A stretch of 64,000 bases of DNA from Chryseobacterium nepalense (GTDB lineage: Bacteria > Bacteroidota > Bacteroidia > Flavobacteriales > Weeksellaceae): NCBI RefSeq assembly GCF_023195755.1, contig NZ_CP096203.1, forward strand, positions 1,178,001-1,242,000, read 5' to 3'. The translations under genes and the position numbers were made by a program. This document shows, in pieces, positions 18,909 to 28,374 of the stretch. The notes beneath the pieces are model-generated. The model worked only from the letters and a program-made list of their open reading frames with translations. It did no database searches and was not told the DNA's origin. Position 1 is the stretch's first letter. Each line of letters starts with the position of its first letter.

Positions 18909-19637
18909 TTATTGATATTTTATTTTGATTATCTTAAGTTTTTGTAAAAAAACCATCGTTTGAAAACCCATGTCCCATTCAAACCACTTCGTTGCATTAT
19001 TAGGTCTTTGCGGATACTTATGATGATTATTATGATAGGCTTCGCCCCAGAAAATAAAATCAAATGGCAGAATATTTTTTGAAGTATTTGTTAACTTATA
19101 GTTTTCATAACCAAATTTATGCGCCCACCAATTTACGGCCATTCCCTGTAGAGAACCCATTATTACAGTCGCTGGTAAAAAAAGCCATTGCCACCAAGCT
19201 GTTGTCAATAAAGCATAAATAATTATATACACAGCAATCCAACAAAATCTTGTAATATAATTGTGTGCTATTTTATCAAACCTCTCCCATTCCGGAAGAT
19301 TCTTTTTGTATTTTTCTGCGGCATCTGTTTTTCCGATATAAAGGTTAAAATAGTTATTTCGTGTTGCCCACATCATGACAAAAGGATTAGGATCGTTGTG
19401 AGGTGAATGTGGGTCTTCGGCTTTATCTGTATGTGCGTGATGCAAACGGTGCATTAGACCGTACGTGTAAGCGCTTATGTAAGAGGAACCCTGAGTAAAA
19501 AAACAGCCCAGGTAAAACATCTTTTCCCAAAATTTTGACATTGTAAAAAGATTGTGTGCAGCATAACGATGGTGAAAAACGGACTGAAAAAAAAGAGATG
19601 CATACCAATGGATGAGTATAAAAATGAATATTGCCAT
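18909..19637 (-). CDS. Membrane fatty-acid (acyl-CoA type) desaturase
   Basis: A 242-aa membrane di-iron desaturase. The three histidine boxes are present: HHRYAAH at residues 22-28, HRLHH at 63-67 followed by AHTD, and HNNHH near residue 205. Hydrophobic pairs separate the boxes. Members introduce a cis double bond into membrane acyl chains, usually at delta-9, and help cold adaptation. It is somewhat shorter than many homologues. A single gene with no operon partners. Confidence 0.9.
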   Translation of the reverse strand: MAIFIFILIHWYASLFFQSVFHHRYAAHNLFTMSKFWEKMFYLGCFFTQGSSYISAYTYGLMHRLHHAHTDKAEDPHSPHNDPNPFVMMWATRNNYFNLYIGKTDAAEKYKKNLPEWERFDKIAHNYITRFCWIAVYIIIYALLTTAWWQWLFLPATVIMGSLQGMAVNWWAHKFGYENYKLTNTSKNILPFDFIFWGEAYHNNHHKYPQRPNNATKWFEWDMGFQTMVFLQKLKIIKIKYQ

Positions 19638-20051
19638 AAGTTTTAAATTAAGATGAATAATTATCGTAGAAGTATTACGGAAGGCAAAGAAAAAATTATG
19701 CTTAATTGATTAGCCACTATTCACACGAAAATTAATTTTCATTCTGCAATATCTTTTATAAGATACGACAATTTTGTAAACATGGTTTGATTTTCTTTCA
19801 AAGATTTATAAATAAATAGAAATAAAATGTTTTGTCTGTTTACTCATCAATATAAATTTACATTCTATCACTTTCAAACATTATTTATTTTGTAAATACG
19901 CTCGTATTGGTCACAAAACCGACATTTGAAGTTTTCACTCTCTTATGTCGGTTTTTTTTATTTCCTACTTTCTAATCAGATGATAAGATATACTATTTAC
20001 ACGAATTATATAAATAATTTCGATTGATACTGATTTCCTACGGTATTACAA
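19638..20051. other. Intergenic region with one terminator
   Basis: A 414-base AT-rich gap between two minus-strand genes. It should contain the desaturase promoter. The only clear structure is the hairpin at 19917-19953. Confidence 0.5.
19917..19953 (+). terminator. Strong hairpin with a plus-strand U-tract
   Basis: AACCGACAT (19917-19925) pairs with ATGTCGGTT (19945-19953), and a run of Ts follows on the plus strand. No plus-strand gene is visible upstream. On the minus strand the tail is only TTTTG, which could still end the DUF1989 transcript. Confidence 0.65.
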
Positions 20052-20630
20052 TTACATTATGGAATAGCCTATAGGCTTAAATGCGTAATTATTAGACATT
20101 TCAGCTGAACAAGCTGTCATACCAACAATAAGATCCATTGCTGCTTCAATAATTATATAATCTCCAGCTGCACTTTTGGGAGGAAGCACACTTATTTTAC
20201 CAGTCTCACCATTAACTGCAACATTCATAAAAACGTTAAAGCAAATAGGAATGCTATCAGGTTCAATGCCAAATGGTTTTAGTGCTTCACAAAGATTGCC
20301 AAAACAGCCGCGGTGAGGATTTTCATCGCCGTATATAATGCGGAAGGTGTCGGCACTGCAGGGAGTTAACAGAAAGTCATGACGGCCCACGGTGTCCTCA
20401 GTAATATTAAACATAATATTACTTCTGTTTGAATAGAAGGGATTTCCTTTGGTCAGAAATATGGTTTCTGCATAATCAATTGTTCTTCCGGATGAAAGAT
20501 ATTCTTTGGTATCATTTAGATTAAAACATATAAAATCTGAAACCTGCTCTCCTTTGATATCGGTAATTTTAAGTTTTTCTCCTTTTCGTAGAATAAATGC
20601 GGTACCGCTTCGTGGTTGTATTGTATTCAT
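20052..20630 (-). CDS. DUF1989 (urea carboxylase-associated) family protein
   Basis: A 192-aa protein of the DUF1989 family. The signature is GDENPHRGCFGNLCEALKPF plus GKISVLPPKSAAGDYIIIEAAMDL and the final MTACSAEM segment with conserved Cys and acidic residues. The family often accompanies urea carboxylase or guanidine-related genes. The ATG overlaps the stop of the upstream YqcI/YcgG gene by one base (TAATG), so the pair is translationally coupled. No urea carboxylase is in the window. Biochemical role unproven. Confidence 0.87.
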   Translation of the reverse strand: MNTIQPRSGTAFILRKGEKLKITDIKGEQVSDFICFNLNDTKEYLSSGRTIDYAETIFLTKGNPFYSNRSNIMFNITEDTVGRHDFLLTPCSADTFRIIYGDENPHRGCFGNLCEALKPFGIEPDSIPICFNVFMNVAVNGETGKISVLPPKSAAGDYIIIEAAMDLIVGMTACSAEMSNNYAFKPIGYSIM

Positions 20631-21316
20631 TAATTTTTATATTTATAAGGGCATTCCCAATTTTTATCATATCTCATACCACTATACTGATACACTTCCG
20701 AATCATCACCAAAATCATGAAGCATCGGATTAATGGAGCCGCTAAGCGCAACATCCCTTTTACGCACAATATTTTTCATTTTGTCATACCTTTTTAATGA
20801 TCTCAATTCTTCAAATTGCTCATGTGGATTAAAAACAATTGCCGGATAACGGAATCTTCTTGCATCCCTGCTGCTTCCCGGGGAAAGCCCAATAATAAAA
20901 AAAGCTTCTTCTTTCAGACTAAAACTAAACTGTGGAGATGACGGGTCTGAATCTACACGGGAATCATAGGGATATTTCTGTGCATCCAGATCAGACAATG
21001 CCTGCAACCTCTGCCAAAGAAGACTGTCAAACATCTCCTCATTGATAGAATGCGTTTCGGGAAAGATCACACAAACAGTGTGAAAATCGCTATCTGCAGC
21101 TCTGTACTCATCAATGAATTTATAAATGAAATCCAGGATTTCCTGATCATCTTTCGGACAAGCCAAATGACCGGCAACAAAAATATGCATATGATCTCTC
21201 GTAAGTGCAGCCTTAGCTGCTACACAAGGAAATAACTTGTCGTCAATAAATGACCTGAAAGCATCTTGTACTGCCAGGGCATGCTCTGTATTTTGTGAAT
21301 TGTTGTTTGGTGTCAT
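20630..21316 (-). CDS. YqcI/YcgG family heme-type N-oxygenase-like protein
   Basis: A 228-aa protein with the YqcI/YcgG signatures: FPCVAAKAALTRDH, FVAGHLACP, HPSxxR-type region around the middle (SPGSSRDARRFRYPAIVFNP), and NPMLHDFGDDSEVYQYSG with a final W-CP. Characterised relatives are heme-dependent N-hydroxylases of guanidine groups (GntA of guanitoxin, AglA of argolaphos). It is coupled to DUF1989 and preceded by a perfect inverted repeat. An N-hydroxylated arginine or guanidine product is plausible but inferred only from the family. Confidence 0.82.
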   Translation of the reverse strand: MTPNNNSQNTEHALAVQDAFRSFIDDKLFPCVAAKAALTRDHMHIFVAGHLACPKDDQEILDFIYKFIDEYRAADSDFHTVCVIFPETHSINEEMFDSLLWQRLQALSDLDAQKYPYDSRVDSDPSSPQFSFSLKEEAFFIIGLSPGSSRDARRFRYPAIVFNPHEQFEELRSLKRYDKMKNIVRKRDVALSGSINPMLHDFGDDSEVYQYSGMRYDKNWECPYKYKN

Positions 21317-21324
21317 ACCTTAAT

Positions 21325-21339
21325 ATACGCAAAGCGTAT
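21325..21339. promoter_or_regulatory. Perfect inverted repeat just upstream of the YqcI/YcgG start
   Basis: ATACGC-AAA-GCGTAT ends nine bases before the start codon of the YqcI/YcgG gene. It could be an operator, or a hairpin over the ribosome landing site. No known regulator site was recognised. Confidence 0.35.
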
Positions 21340-21558
21340 GCCACCGGAAAACATACCCGACTTTGAAATATCCTAAGAATTTCAGACAGCATTAACTCAT
21401 AACTGATGTTAATAGATTGATGTAAAAACATATATGAATGACGGCAAAAGATATCTGACAAAGATCAACCTTCAAAAAAATTCCAGTAAGAAATAACGAA
21501 TGAAAAGGCAGTTTCAATTACTATAAGTAAGGGTCGTATAGTAGATCGATTGCTATAT

Positions 21559-22473
21559 TTAATTAAACGACTGCCTGAACTCCAAAGGTGAAAAATTAGT
21601 CTTGGTTTTAAAAAGTTTACTGAATGATTGCGAATGTTCAAAGCCCAGTTCATACGCAATTTCCGAAACGGAAAGATTCGTTGTCGATAACTTTTCTTTC
21701 GCTTTTTCTATAATTGTATTCTGAATAAACTGCTGTGTATTTTGTCCGGTCAGTGAACTCAGCAAATCACTTAGATAGCGTTGTGATAGCTTTAATTCGG
21801 AACTTATGTATTTAACTGACGGCAATCCGTTTTTCAGACTGTTGCCCTCCTCAAAATAACGGTTTAAGAGTTGGTCCAGAGAACTGACAATATCGTTGTT
21901 GACTGCTTTTCTGGTAATAAACTGCCTGCTGTAAAAACGGTTGCTGTAATTCAGTAACAATTCTAATTGTGACACCAAAACATCCTGGCTGAAGCTGTCA
22001 ATATTATTCTCAAGTTCAACGGCAATTGAAGCAAATAAACCTGCGATGATCTCTTTTTCCTTAGCGGATAAAAATAATGCTTCTGACACATCATAAGAGA
22101 AAAAACCATATTGATGTATGGTCTTCCCCAAAGGATAGTTTCGGATAAAATCCGGATGAAAATAAAGCGCAATTCCTTCATAGCTTTCTATTTCTTCGGG
22201 AGGGAAAACGATTTGTCTTGGCTTCAGAAATGCCATTCCGCCTTCTTCAAAATCATAATATCCCTGTCCATATTTGATTTGTCCCGTAAATGCTGTTTTA
22301 AAGGAAATTTTGTAAAAATCAAGGCTTATTTTCTGTCCTCTGGGAAATGTCTCCATGGGTACCTTCCGATAATCAACCAATGCAATCATTGGATGCAACG
22401 GCGCAGGAAGCTCCAATAGACGCATCAATTGGGATATACTGTTGATATGAAAGATGTCAGATGATTTTTGCAT
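21559..22473 (-). CDS. AraC family transcriptional regulator
   Basis: A 304-aa regulator. The N-terminal half (about 1-190) is a cupin-like ligand domain. The C-terminal 100 residues hold two HTH motifs: VKYISSELKLSQRYLSDLL and LSVSEIAYELGFEHSQSFSKLFK, ending FSPLEFRQSF. It lies 16 bases downstream of an SDR gene and an aldo-keto reductase, all on the same strand, and probably controls that reductase operon. Confidence 0.9.
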   Translation of the reverse strand: MQKSSDIFHINSISQLMRLLELPAPLHPMIALVDYRKVPMETFPRGQKISLDFYKISFKTAFTGQIKYGQGYYDFEEGGMAFLKPRQIVFPPEEIESYEGIALYFHPDFIRNYPLGKTIHQYGFFSYDVSEALFLSAKEKEIIAGLFASIAVELENNIDSFSQDVLVSQLELLLNYSNRFYSRQFITRKAVNNDIVSSLDQLLNRYFEEGNSLKNGLPSVKYISSELKLSQRYLSDLLSSLTGQNTQQFIQNTIIEKAKEKLSTTNLSVSEIAYELGFEHSQSFSKLFKTKTNFSPLEFRQSFN

Positions 22474-22489
22474 TTCGTTACTAATTTAA

Positions 22490-23227
22490 TCAATTTTGTT
22501 TTGACGGGCGAATTACCAGTTCACCAATTTCAACATCGTTTGGCTGGCTAACTGCATACATTACCGCATTGGCAATGGCTAAAGGATCTAAAGCCATTTG
22601 ATCCATTTCTTTTTGAATGACCGTTCTCATTTTTTCGTTTTTGATGCTGCCAGCAAAATCTGTTTTTACAAACCCCGGCGATATTCCCGTAATGCGTATT
22701 TTTCCGTCTGATTCCTGACGAAAAGCTTCCGCAATGGTACGAATAGCATTTTTTGTTCCGGCATAAACGCCCATCATCGGGGTAATTTTTAAACCAGCTG
22801 TAGAAATAATGTTGACGATATGTCCCGCCTCCTGCATTTTAAAAACAGGAATTGCTGCGGCCATTCCATAGAGTACACCTTTAAGATTAATGTCGATCAT
22901 TTCTTCCCAACCTTCAAGATCCAGATCGTCAATGCGGCTTAGCTGACTGATACCGGCATTGTTTACCATCACATCCAATTTCCCATATTGGTCAACAGCT
23001 TTATGAACCAGACGATCAAGATCAGCTTTATTCTTCACATCAGTTGTAATACAGGCAGCTTCGCCACCTGTACTTTTAATGTCTTCCACAAGCTGCAACA
23101 ACTGTTCTGTACGTCTCGCACCTAAAATAACTTTTGCTCCGTTTTTAGCCAATTCAATGGCTATGGCTTTACCCATCCCGCTGCTTGCACCGGTAATGGC
23201 AACTACTTTTCCTTTAATATTATGCAT
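22490..23227 (-). CDS. Short-chain dehydrogenase/reductase
   Basis: A 245-aa classical SDR. The nucleotide-binding motif is TGASSGMG (residues 12-19), the NNAG motif follows MVNNAGISQ, and the catalytic Tyr-x-x-x-Lys is YAGTK (Tyr about 155). The MHNIKGKVVAITG start is preceded by an 11-base gap from the aldo-keto reductase. It is an NAD(P)H-dependent carbonyl reductase of unknown substrate, grouped with an AKR and an AraC regulator, a common aldehyde-response arrangement. Confidence 0.92.
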   Translation of the reverse strand: MHNIKGKVVAITGASSGMGKAIAIELAKNGAKVILGARRTEQLLQLVEDIKSTGGEAACITTDVKNKADLDRLVHKAVDQYGKLDVMVNNAGISQLSRIDDLDLEGWEEMIDINLKGVLYGMAAAIPVFKMQEAGHIVNIISTAGLKITPMMGVYAGTKNAIRTIAEAFRQESDGKIRITGISPGFVKTDFAGSIKNEKMRTVIQKEMDQMALDPLAIANAVMYAVSQPNDVEIGELVIRPSKQN

Positions 23228-23238
23228 TGCTTGTATTT

Positions 23239-24736
<1,498 letters not shown>

Positions 24737-25117
24737 ATGGATAAAAAAGTTTCTAACAATACGGGCGACCACCTTGCCAATGAACGGACTTTTCTGGCTT
24801 GGGTTCGTACGGCAATCGCCATGATGGGATTCGGATTTATTTTGGTAAAATTTTCCATTTTCCTTAAACAGATATCTCTTGCATCAGAGAATCACCTTCT
24901 TTCGCACGTTCAGAATGGACAATCCGGTCTGACAGGTGTATTGCTGATTGGTGCAGGTGTAGTCGTATTAATCCTTTCGTACATCAATTATTTACGGATT
25001 AAGAAACAGATTAACAGCAATTCTTACTTGGGAAACAATATTATGCTGCTGATCCTTGCGGTCATGCTGATCTCCTTAAGCATCTTTCTTATTTATTATT
25101 TAATTGGCAACCTATAA
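24737..25117 (+). CDS. DUF202 family membrane protein
   Basis: A 126-aa protein. The conserved DUF202 N-terminus is LANERTFLAWVRTAIAMMGFG, which starts the first membrane segment. Two more follow (about 70-90 and 102-122). A TTG at 24707 would add ten residues, but ATG 24737 (MDKKVSNN) is preferred because the extension does not look like family sequence. Function unknown; family relatives include YidH. Confidence 0.85.
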   Translation: MDKKVSNNTGDHLANERTFLAWVRTAIAMMGFGFILVKFSIFLKQISLASENHLLSHVQNGQSGLTGVLLIGAGVVVLILSYINYLRIKKQINSNSYLGNNIMLLILAVMLISLSIFLIYYLIGNL

Positions 25118-25354
25118 CAATGGACAATTGATAAAGTCTACTATCGTAATTACATAATAATTAAATATTATCATTTTGAGTTTAAAAATTTTGTACAGCG
25201 TTCTATAATTATAATTGCACTTTATTCAGCAGCATTAGCCATCACGGTTTTATTAATTACTATCTTGATAAACTACAGGAAGATTTATCCCAAACCTCAT
25301 GGGAGAAACATCACTTACAGAACGCTTTATTTCCCTAATATCTTTTTCCTGTGA
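25118..25354 (+). other. Start-less open frame continuing in phase after DUF202
   Basis: The 78 codons after the DUF202 TAA stay open in the same frame and include a convincing membrane helix (IIIIALYSAALAITVLLITI). There is no ATG. It overlaps the last bases of the HxlR gene. Either a gene relic or chance. Confidence 0.25.
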
Positions 25355-25683
25355 TTGGCTCCCCAGTTATGCAATTCCTCAATAACTTTTTCTAAAGTAA
25401 AAACATAATCTGTTGCCGTATATTCCACCAATACAGGAGATTCATCATAAACTGTGCGTTTGATTAGCTGATGTTCCTCCAGATCTTTCAGTTCTTTAGC
25501 TAAAACTTTTGAGGATATTTTCGGAATGCTCCTTTCTATTTCCCTGAAGCGTTTATGACCGCTCATAATAGAAATAATAATAAGAATCTTCCATTTGCCG
25601 CTGATGACGTCAAGGGCATCACGCACGGTCAGCATTCTTGCCAAACATTCGTTTTTAGTACTTTCCGGAAATTGATCTGTCAT
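25327..25683 (-). CDS. HxlR family transcriptional regulator
   Basis: A 118-aa winged-helix protein: LDVISGKWKILIIISIMSGHKRFREIERSIPKISSKVLAKELKDLE is the HxlR HTH spread over residues 23-68 (quoted only as family pattern GKWK...RF.EI.R.IP.IS...L..EL..LE). A Cys at position 13 (NECLARM) fits the redox/aldehyde-sensing cysteine of some members. It is divergent from the DoxX gene, with operator-like repeats between them. Confidence 0.9.
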   Translation of the reverse strand: MTDQFPESTKNECLARMLTVRDALDVISGKWKILIIISIMSGHKRFREIERSIPKISSKVLAKELKDLEEHQLIKRTVYDESPVLVEYTATDYVFTLEKVIEELHNWGANHRKKILGK

Positions 25684-25696
25684 ATTGCTTACTTTA

Positions 25697-25740
25697 AGGT
25701 AACTGCTTACATTTAGGTAACTGCTTACAAAATGTAAGCA
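25697..25740. promoter_or_regulatory. Operator-like repeats between HxlR and DoxX genes
   Basis: AGGTAACTGCTTACA occurs twice as an exact direct repeat (25697-25711 and 25715-25729), spaced 18 bases, and the second copy forms a palindrome with TGTAAGCA at 25733-25740 (TGCTTACA-AAA-TGTAAGCA). The array lies just upstream of the -7 box of the DoxX gene and 14 bases from the HxlR start, as expected for autoregulation plus control of doxX. Confidence 0.7.
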
Positions 25741-25748
25741 AATGTACG

Positions 25749-25756
25749 TAATTTTG
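25749..25756 (+). promoter_or_regulatory. Candidate -7 box of the DoxX gene
   Basis: TAATTTTG matches TAnnTTTG and lies 48 bases upstream of the DoxX ATG, directly downstream of the putative HxlR sites, so bound HxlR would cover the -33 area. Confidence 0.45.
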
Positions 25757-25803
25757 TATCATTAAAAATGTAAATAAAATTTTCAACAATTAATCCTTAA
25801 AGA

Positions 25804-26199
25804 ATGACAAAACAGATTGACTTCGTAAAAAATCCTGATAAAAAATCCAAACGTACCTATTGGATCATCACTAGCTTTACAATGGCATTGATTATCTTGC
25901 CATCCTATTTCGCACCAAGAGAGTACCTCATCCAGGCGGTAAAAAAGTTACAGTTTCCTGATTACTTTACTCTTGAACTGGATATCTTAAAAATCGTTGG
26001 AGCTATTGTTATCCTGGTTCCGCGTATCCCTACGATGTTCAAAGAATGGGCCTATGTTGGTTTCGGTATCCTGCTATTGTCGGCAAGTCTGGCGCACGGC
26101 ATTGTCGATGGATTTGTAAAGGGTGTTGCACCGCTTGTTCCTTTTGTATTTCTTGCTGTATCCTACTATTATTTTCGAAAACTTAATTATGAAAATTAA
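25804..26199 (+). CDS. DoxX-like family membrane protein
   Basis: A 131-aa protein with four hydrophobic segments, the usual DoxX layout: YWIITSFTMALIILPSYF, DILKIVGAIVILVPRIP, the WAYVGFGILLLSASLAHG segment and a last helix at 108-125. A partner in HxlR-controlled redox or aldehyde responses in many Bacteroidota. No enzymatic function is established. Confidence 0.85.
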   Translation: MTKQIDFVKNPDKKSKRTYWIITSFTMALIILPSYFAPREYLIQAVKKLQFPDYFTLELDILKIVGAIVILVPRIPTMFKEWAYVGFGILLLSASLAHGIVDGFVKGVAPLVPFVFLAVSYYYFRKLNYEN

Positions 26200-26804
26200 T
26201 TCATGACGGCCATCTTTTTATTACTTTCTCCATTGTGTGCAGTCAGAATAAGCATCAAAAATTAGTAAAAAAATATTCCCTCTTATTATAAATATCATTC
26301 GCAAAACTATAATCCATTAACGACAGAACATGTCGTTTCTTATATTAACATGATGAGAAAAATCAGGTAACCGTTGGAATGGGTATTAAAACTCCAATAA
26401 AAGGCTGTAGAAGGGTTTGACCAGTATGCGATCTCCAATTACGGAAGGCTGAAAAGTCTGGAACGGCAGGCGCCTTCACTATTCGGGATGGAAAGAATGC
26501 TTCCTGAAAAAATAATGAAGCTGATTTTTGTAAAGTCCTTTAATCAATATCTGCACAAAGAAAGTTATCAGGTTCACTGTACTTTATCCGCAGACGGTAA
26601 AAAATACCGTAAGGTCCGTAGCAAGGCTGGTATATTATCACTTTATTGAAAAGTTTGATTACAGCGATCGGGGTATTTCCATCATGTCCAAAGACGGGGA
26701 CAACCTGCATGTACACCAGTCGAATGTACAAAAGGAAAGCAACATTTACGGGCAACCGGGCCAGGAACCGAAATGTTATTTATTAACAGGAAAGATTAAA
26801 GCAA
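26200..26804. other. 605-base region with a decayed endonuclease gene
   Basis: No intact gene. The right two thirds is the NUMOD4-type relic (26401-26740); in 26200-26400 I see nothing recognisable. Confidence 0.6.
26401..26740 (+). pseudogene. Relic of a NUMOD4-containing HNH-type endonuclease
   Basis: The frame from 26401 reads AVEGFDQYAISNYGRLKSLE, the NUMOD4 pattern (VEGF..Y.ISN.GR.KSL) of homing/HNH endonucleases. It then reaches TGA at 26647, while a shifted frame continues YYHFIEKFDYSDRG and SKDGDNLHVHQSN, which fits the later part of such proteins. No start codon and at least one frameshift, so it is dead. Confidence 0.65.
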
Positions 26805-27650
26805 TTAGTTTTTCTCGGACTGATACATATTTTGTTTAACTGTTGGCATAAATTGAGATATAATACCGGTATTTTTCTGATAACAATACCCGATTATCAT
26901 CATTATCAACGCAGGTAATAAAAGTATTAACCCCTCAGTTGCAAAGTATTTATGAAGCAATAAAGCCGCTAAAATGAGAATCCATCCCGATATGAAATAG
27001 TAATTTGCCAACCAGCAGCTTCGGTATTTCGGGTTTTTCTTTCGGTAAGGAATGATAATAAAGCTAACATGTGCAAGAATGGCTCCGGTTAAAATATCAA
27101 TGACATGGTGCTGATAGGTAGTCAATGTTGAAACTCCTAAAAGAATCAGCCAAATCATTAGAAACATCCGCCACTTGGTAAGATCTTTAAATACCGACCA
27201 GAATATAAAAGCAAAAGCAATATGCAGCGAAGGTGACTGGTTAAAAGGTGAATCAAAAGTATGTAAAAAAGAAAAAGGAAGTTTCAGGATACTGTTGGAT
27301 ACCTCCGGTTTTGTCAATGAAAATCGTAAAGGAACCGTAATAAAAAATATTCCGGCGATAATAATTACAAAAAGCATCCTCCATGTTAATATTTTTAATT
27401 GATTTTTATTTTTACATGAAAAAAATACGAGACAGAAAAAAACTCCGCTTGCCATATACGGAACAATTGATAAAGGCACGAATGGAATTGATCTCTCAAA
27501 GTCAAAAGTAAATGATGGCAGATACCCTAAAGAAGTAGCATGCCACGTACACAGATTGTAAACAGCCATGAATATAACTGTACAGACGGATAATGCAAAA
27601 GCCTGCTGCCGGATTTTCAATTGCTTTTCAGTCATTGATCTTTTTAACAT
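26805..27650 (-). CDS. PAP2-family membrane phosphatase
   Basis: A 281-aa protein with about seven membrane segments. The PAP2 catalytic motifs are SPSLHIAF (C2-type SxSxH) and TYQHHVIDILTG (C3-type with His and Asp). The C1 Lys/Arg motif is weakly seen around residue 105-115 (VPLRFSLTKP). Members dephosphorylate lipid phosphates or act as phosphotransferases of the Aur1/IPT1 type. Substrate unknown. It stands alone. Confidence 0.85.
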   Translation of the reverse strand: MLKRSMTEKQLKIRQQAFALSVCTVIFMAVYNLCTWHATSLGYLPSFTFDFERSIPFVPLSIVPYMASGVFFCLVFFSCKNKNQLKILTWRMLFVIIIAGIFFITVPLRFSLTKPEVSNSILKLPFSFLHTFDSPFNQSPSLHIAFAFIFWSVFKDLTKWRMFLMIWLILLGVSTLTTYQHHVIDILTGAILAHVSFIIIPYRKKNPKYRSCWLANYYFISGWILILAALLLHKYFATEGLILLLPALIMMIIGYCYQKNTGIISQFMPTVKQNMYQSEKN

Positions 27651-27792
27651 AATTATTTTAAGGAAATGATATAAAATGATGTACCAAAAATCCCTGATGC
27701 ACAGGTTTCTCTATAAAAGCTATTTTTGTGGTACTTTATTATTACGCTCTTACAGCGTTCTGTCGTATGAAGGGCGTCGTCTTAAAAAAACA

Positions 27793-27810
27793 GCCGGAAT
27801 TTCTTCCGGC
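27793..27810 (-). terminator. Terminator of the alcohol-dehydrogenase operon
   Basis: The stem is GCCGGAA (27793-27799) / TTCCGGC (27804-27810), followed on the minus strand by TGTTTTTTTAAG. It is 15 bases past the stop of the 174-aa gene. Confidence 0.85.
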
Positions 27811-27824
27811 CATGAGTTGATTAA

Positions 27825-28349
27825 TTACTTCTTTTTCTTCTTTGACGATATAACGCTTATGGCAATAGCAGTAACGGCCGCCGTTGCAGCCATCTTCAGC
27901 AGAAAATTCTTTCTGTTGTATTTCCATTCTGCTCCCCAGCCACGCTCGGCAAAAATATTGGGCAAATGACCTTTTTTTAAGTCATCAATAATCCCTTCTA
28001 ATGCACCGACGCGATCTGCCAATACCAGCGGAAGCCACCTGCCATAGCTGGATTCACTGTATTTAAAAGCAAATTTTCTGATTTCTCCGTTAAGACCTTC
28101 AGGCGGTGATGCCGTTCCAAAAGCAGCGGTTAAATTAGGCCGCTCTACTGACTTCAAAATTTCAACGTCTTCAGGTTGCTGTTCCGGTCTTTGCCAGGCA
28201 TAACCTTCATGTTCTTCGTTGGTACGTTTCTTCATGGGATAAACGGGATCATTTTCAGGATCCGCATCAATTCCCCAGCCTTTTATATGAGTATAATCTG
28301 CCTGTTCACTTTTCTTAAAGTCGGAAGGCTTTGTTTCGTCTGTAATCAT
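27825..28349 (-). CDS. Hypothetical protein with a C-terminal membrane helix (174 aa)
   Basis: No named domain. The first 130 residues are polar and Pro/Glu-rich (DPENDPVYPMKKRTNEEHEG, then RPNLTAAFGTASPPEGLNG). A hydrophobic helix near the end (about 149-167) is followed by a poly-lysine tail, so it is likely a tail-anchored inner-membrane protein. It follows the zinc alcohol dehydrogenase by 25 bases on the same strand and shares its terminator. The pairing suggests a joint function, unknown. Confidence 0.75.
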   Translation of the reverse strand: MITDETKPSDFKKSEQADYTHIKGWGIDADPENDPVYPMKKRTNEEHEGYAWQRPEQQPEDVEILKSVERPNLTAAFGTASPPEGLNGEIRKFAFKYSESSYGRWLPLVLADRVGALEGIIDDLKKGHLPNIFAERGWGAEWKYNRKNFLLKMAATAAVTAIAISVISSKKKKK

Positions 28350-28374
28350 GTTGTACTATTTTGGGTTAAAAACT

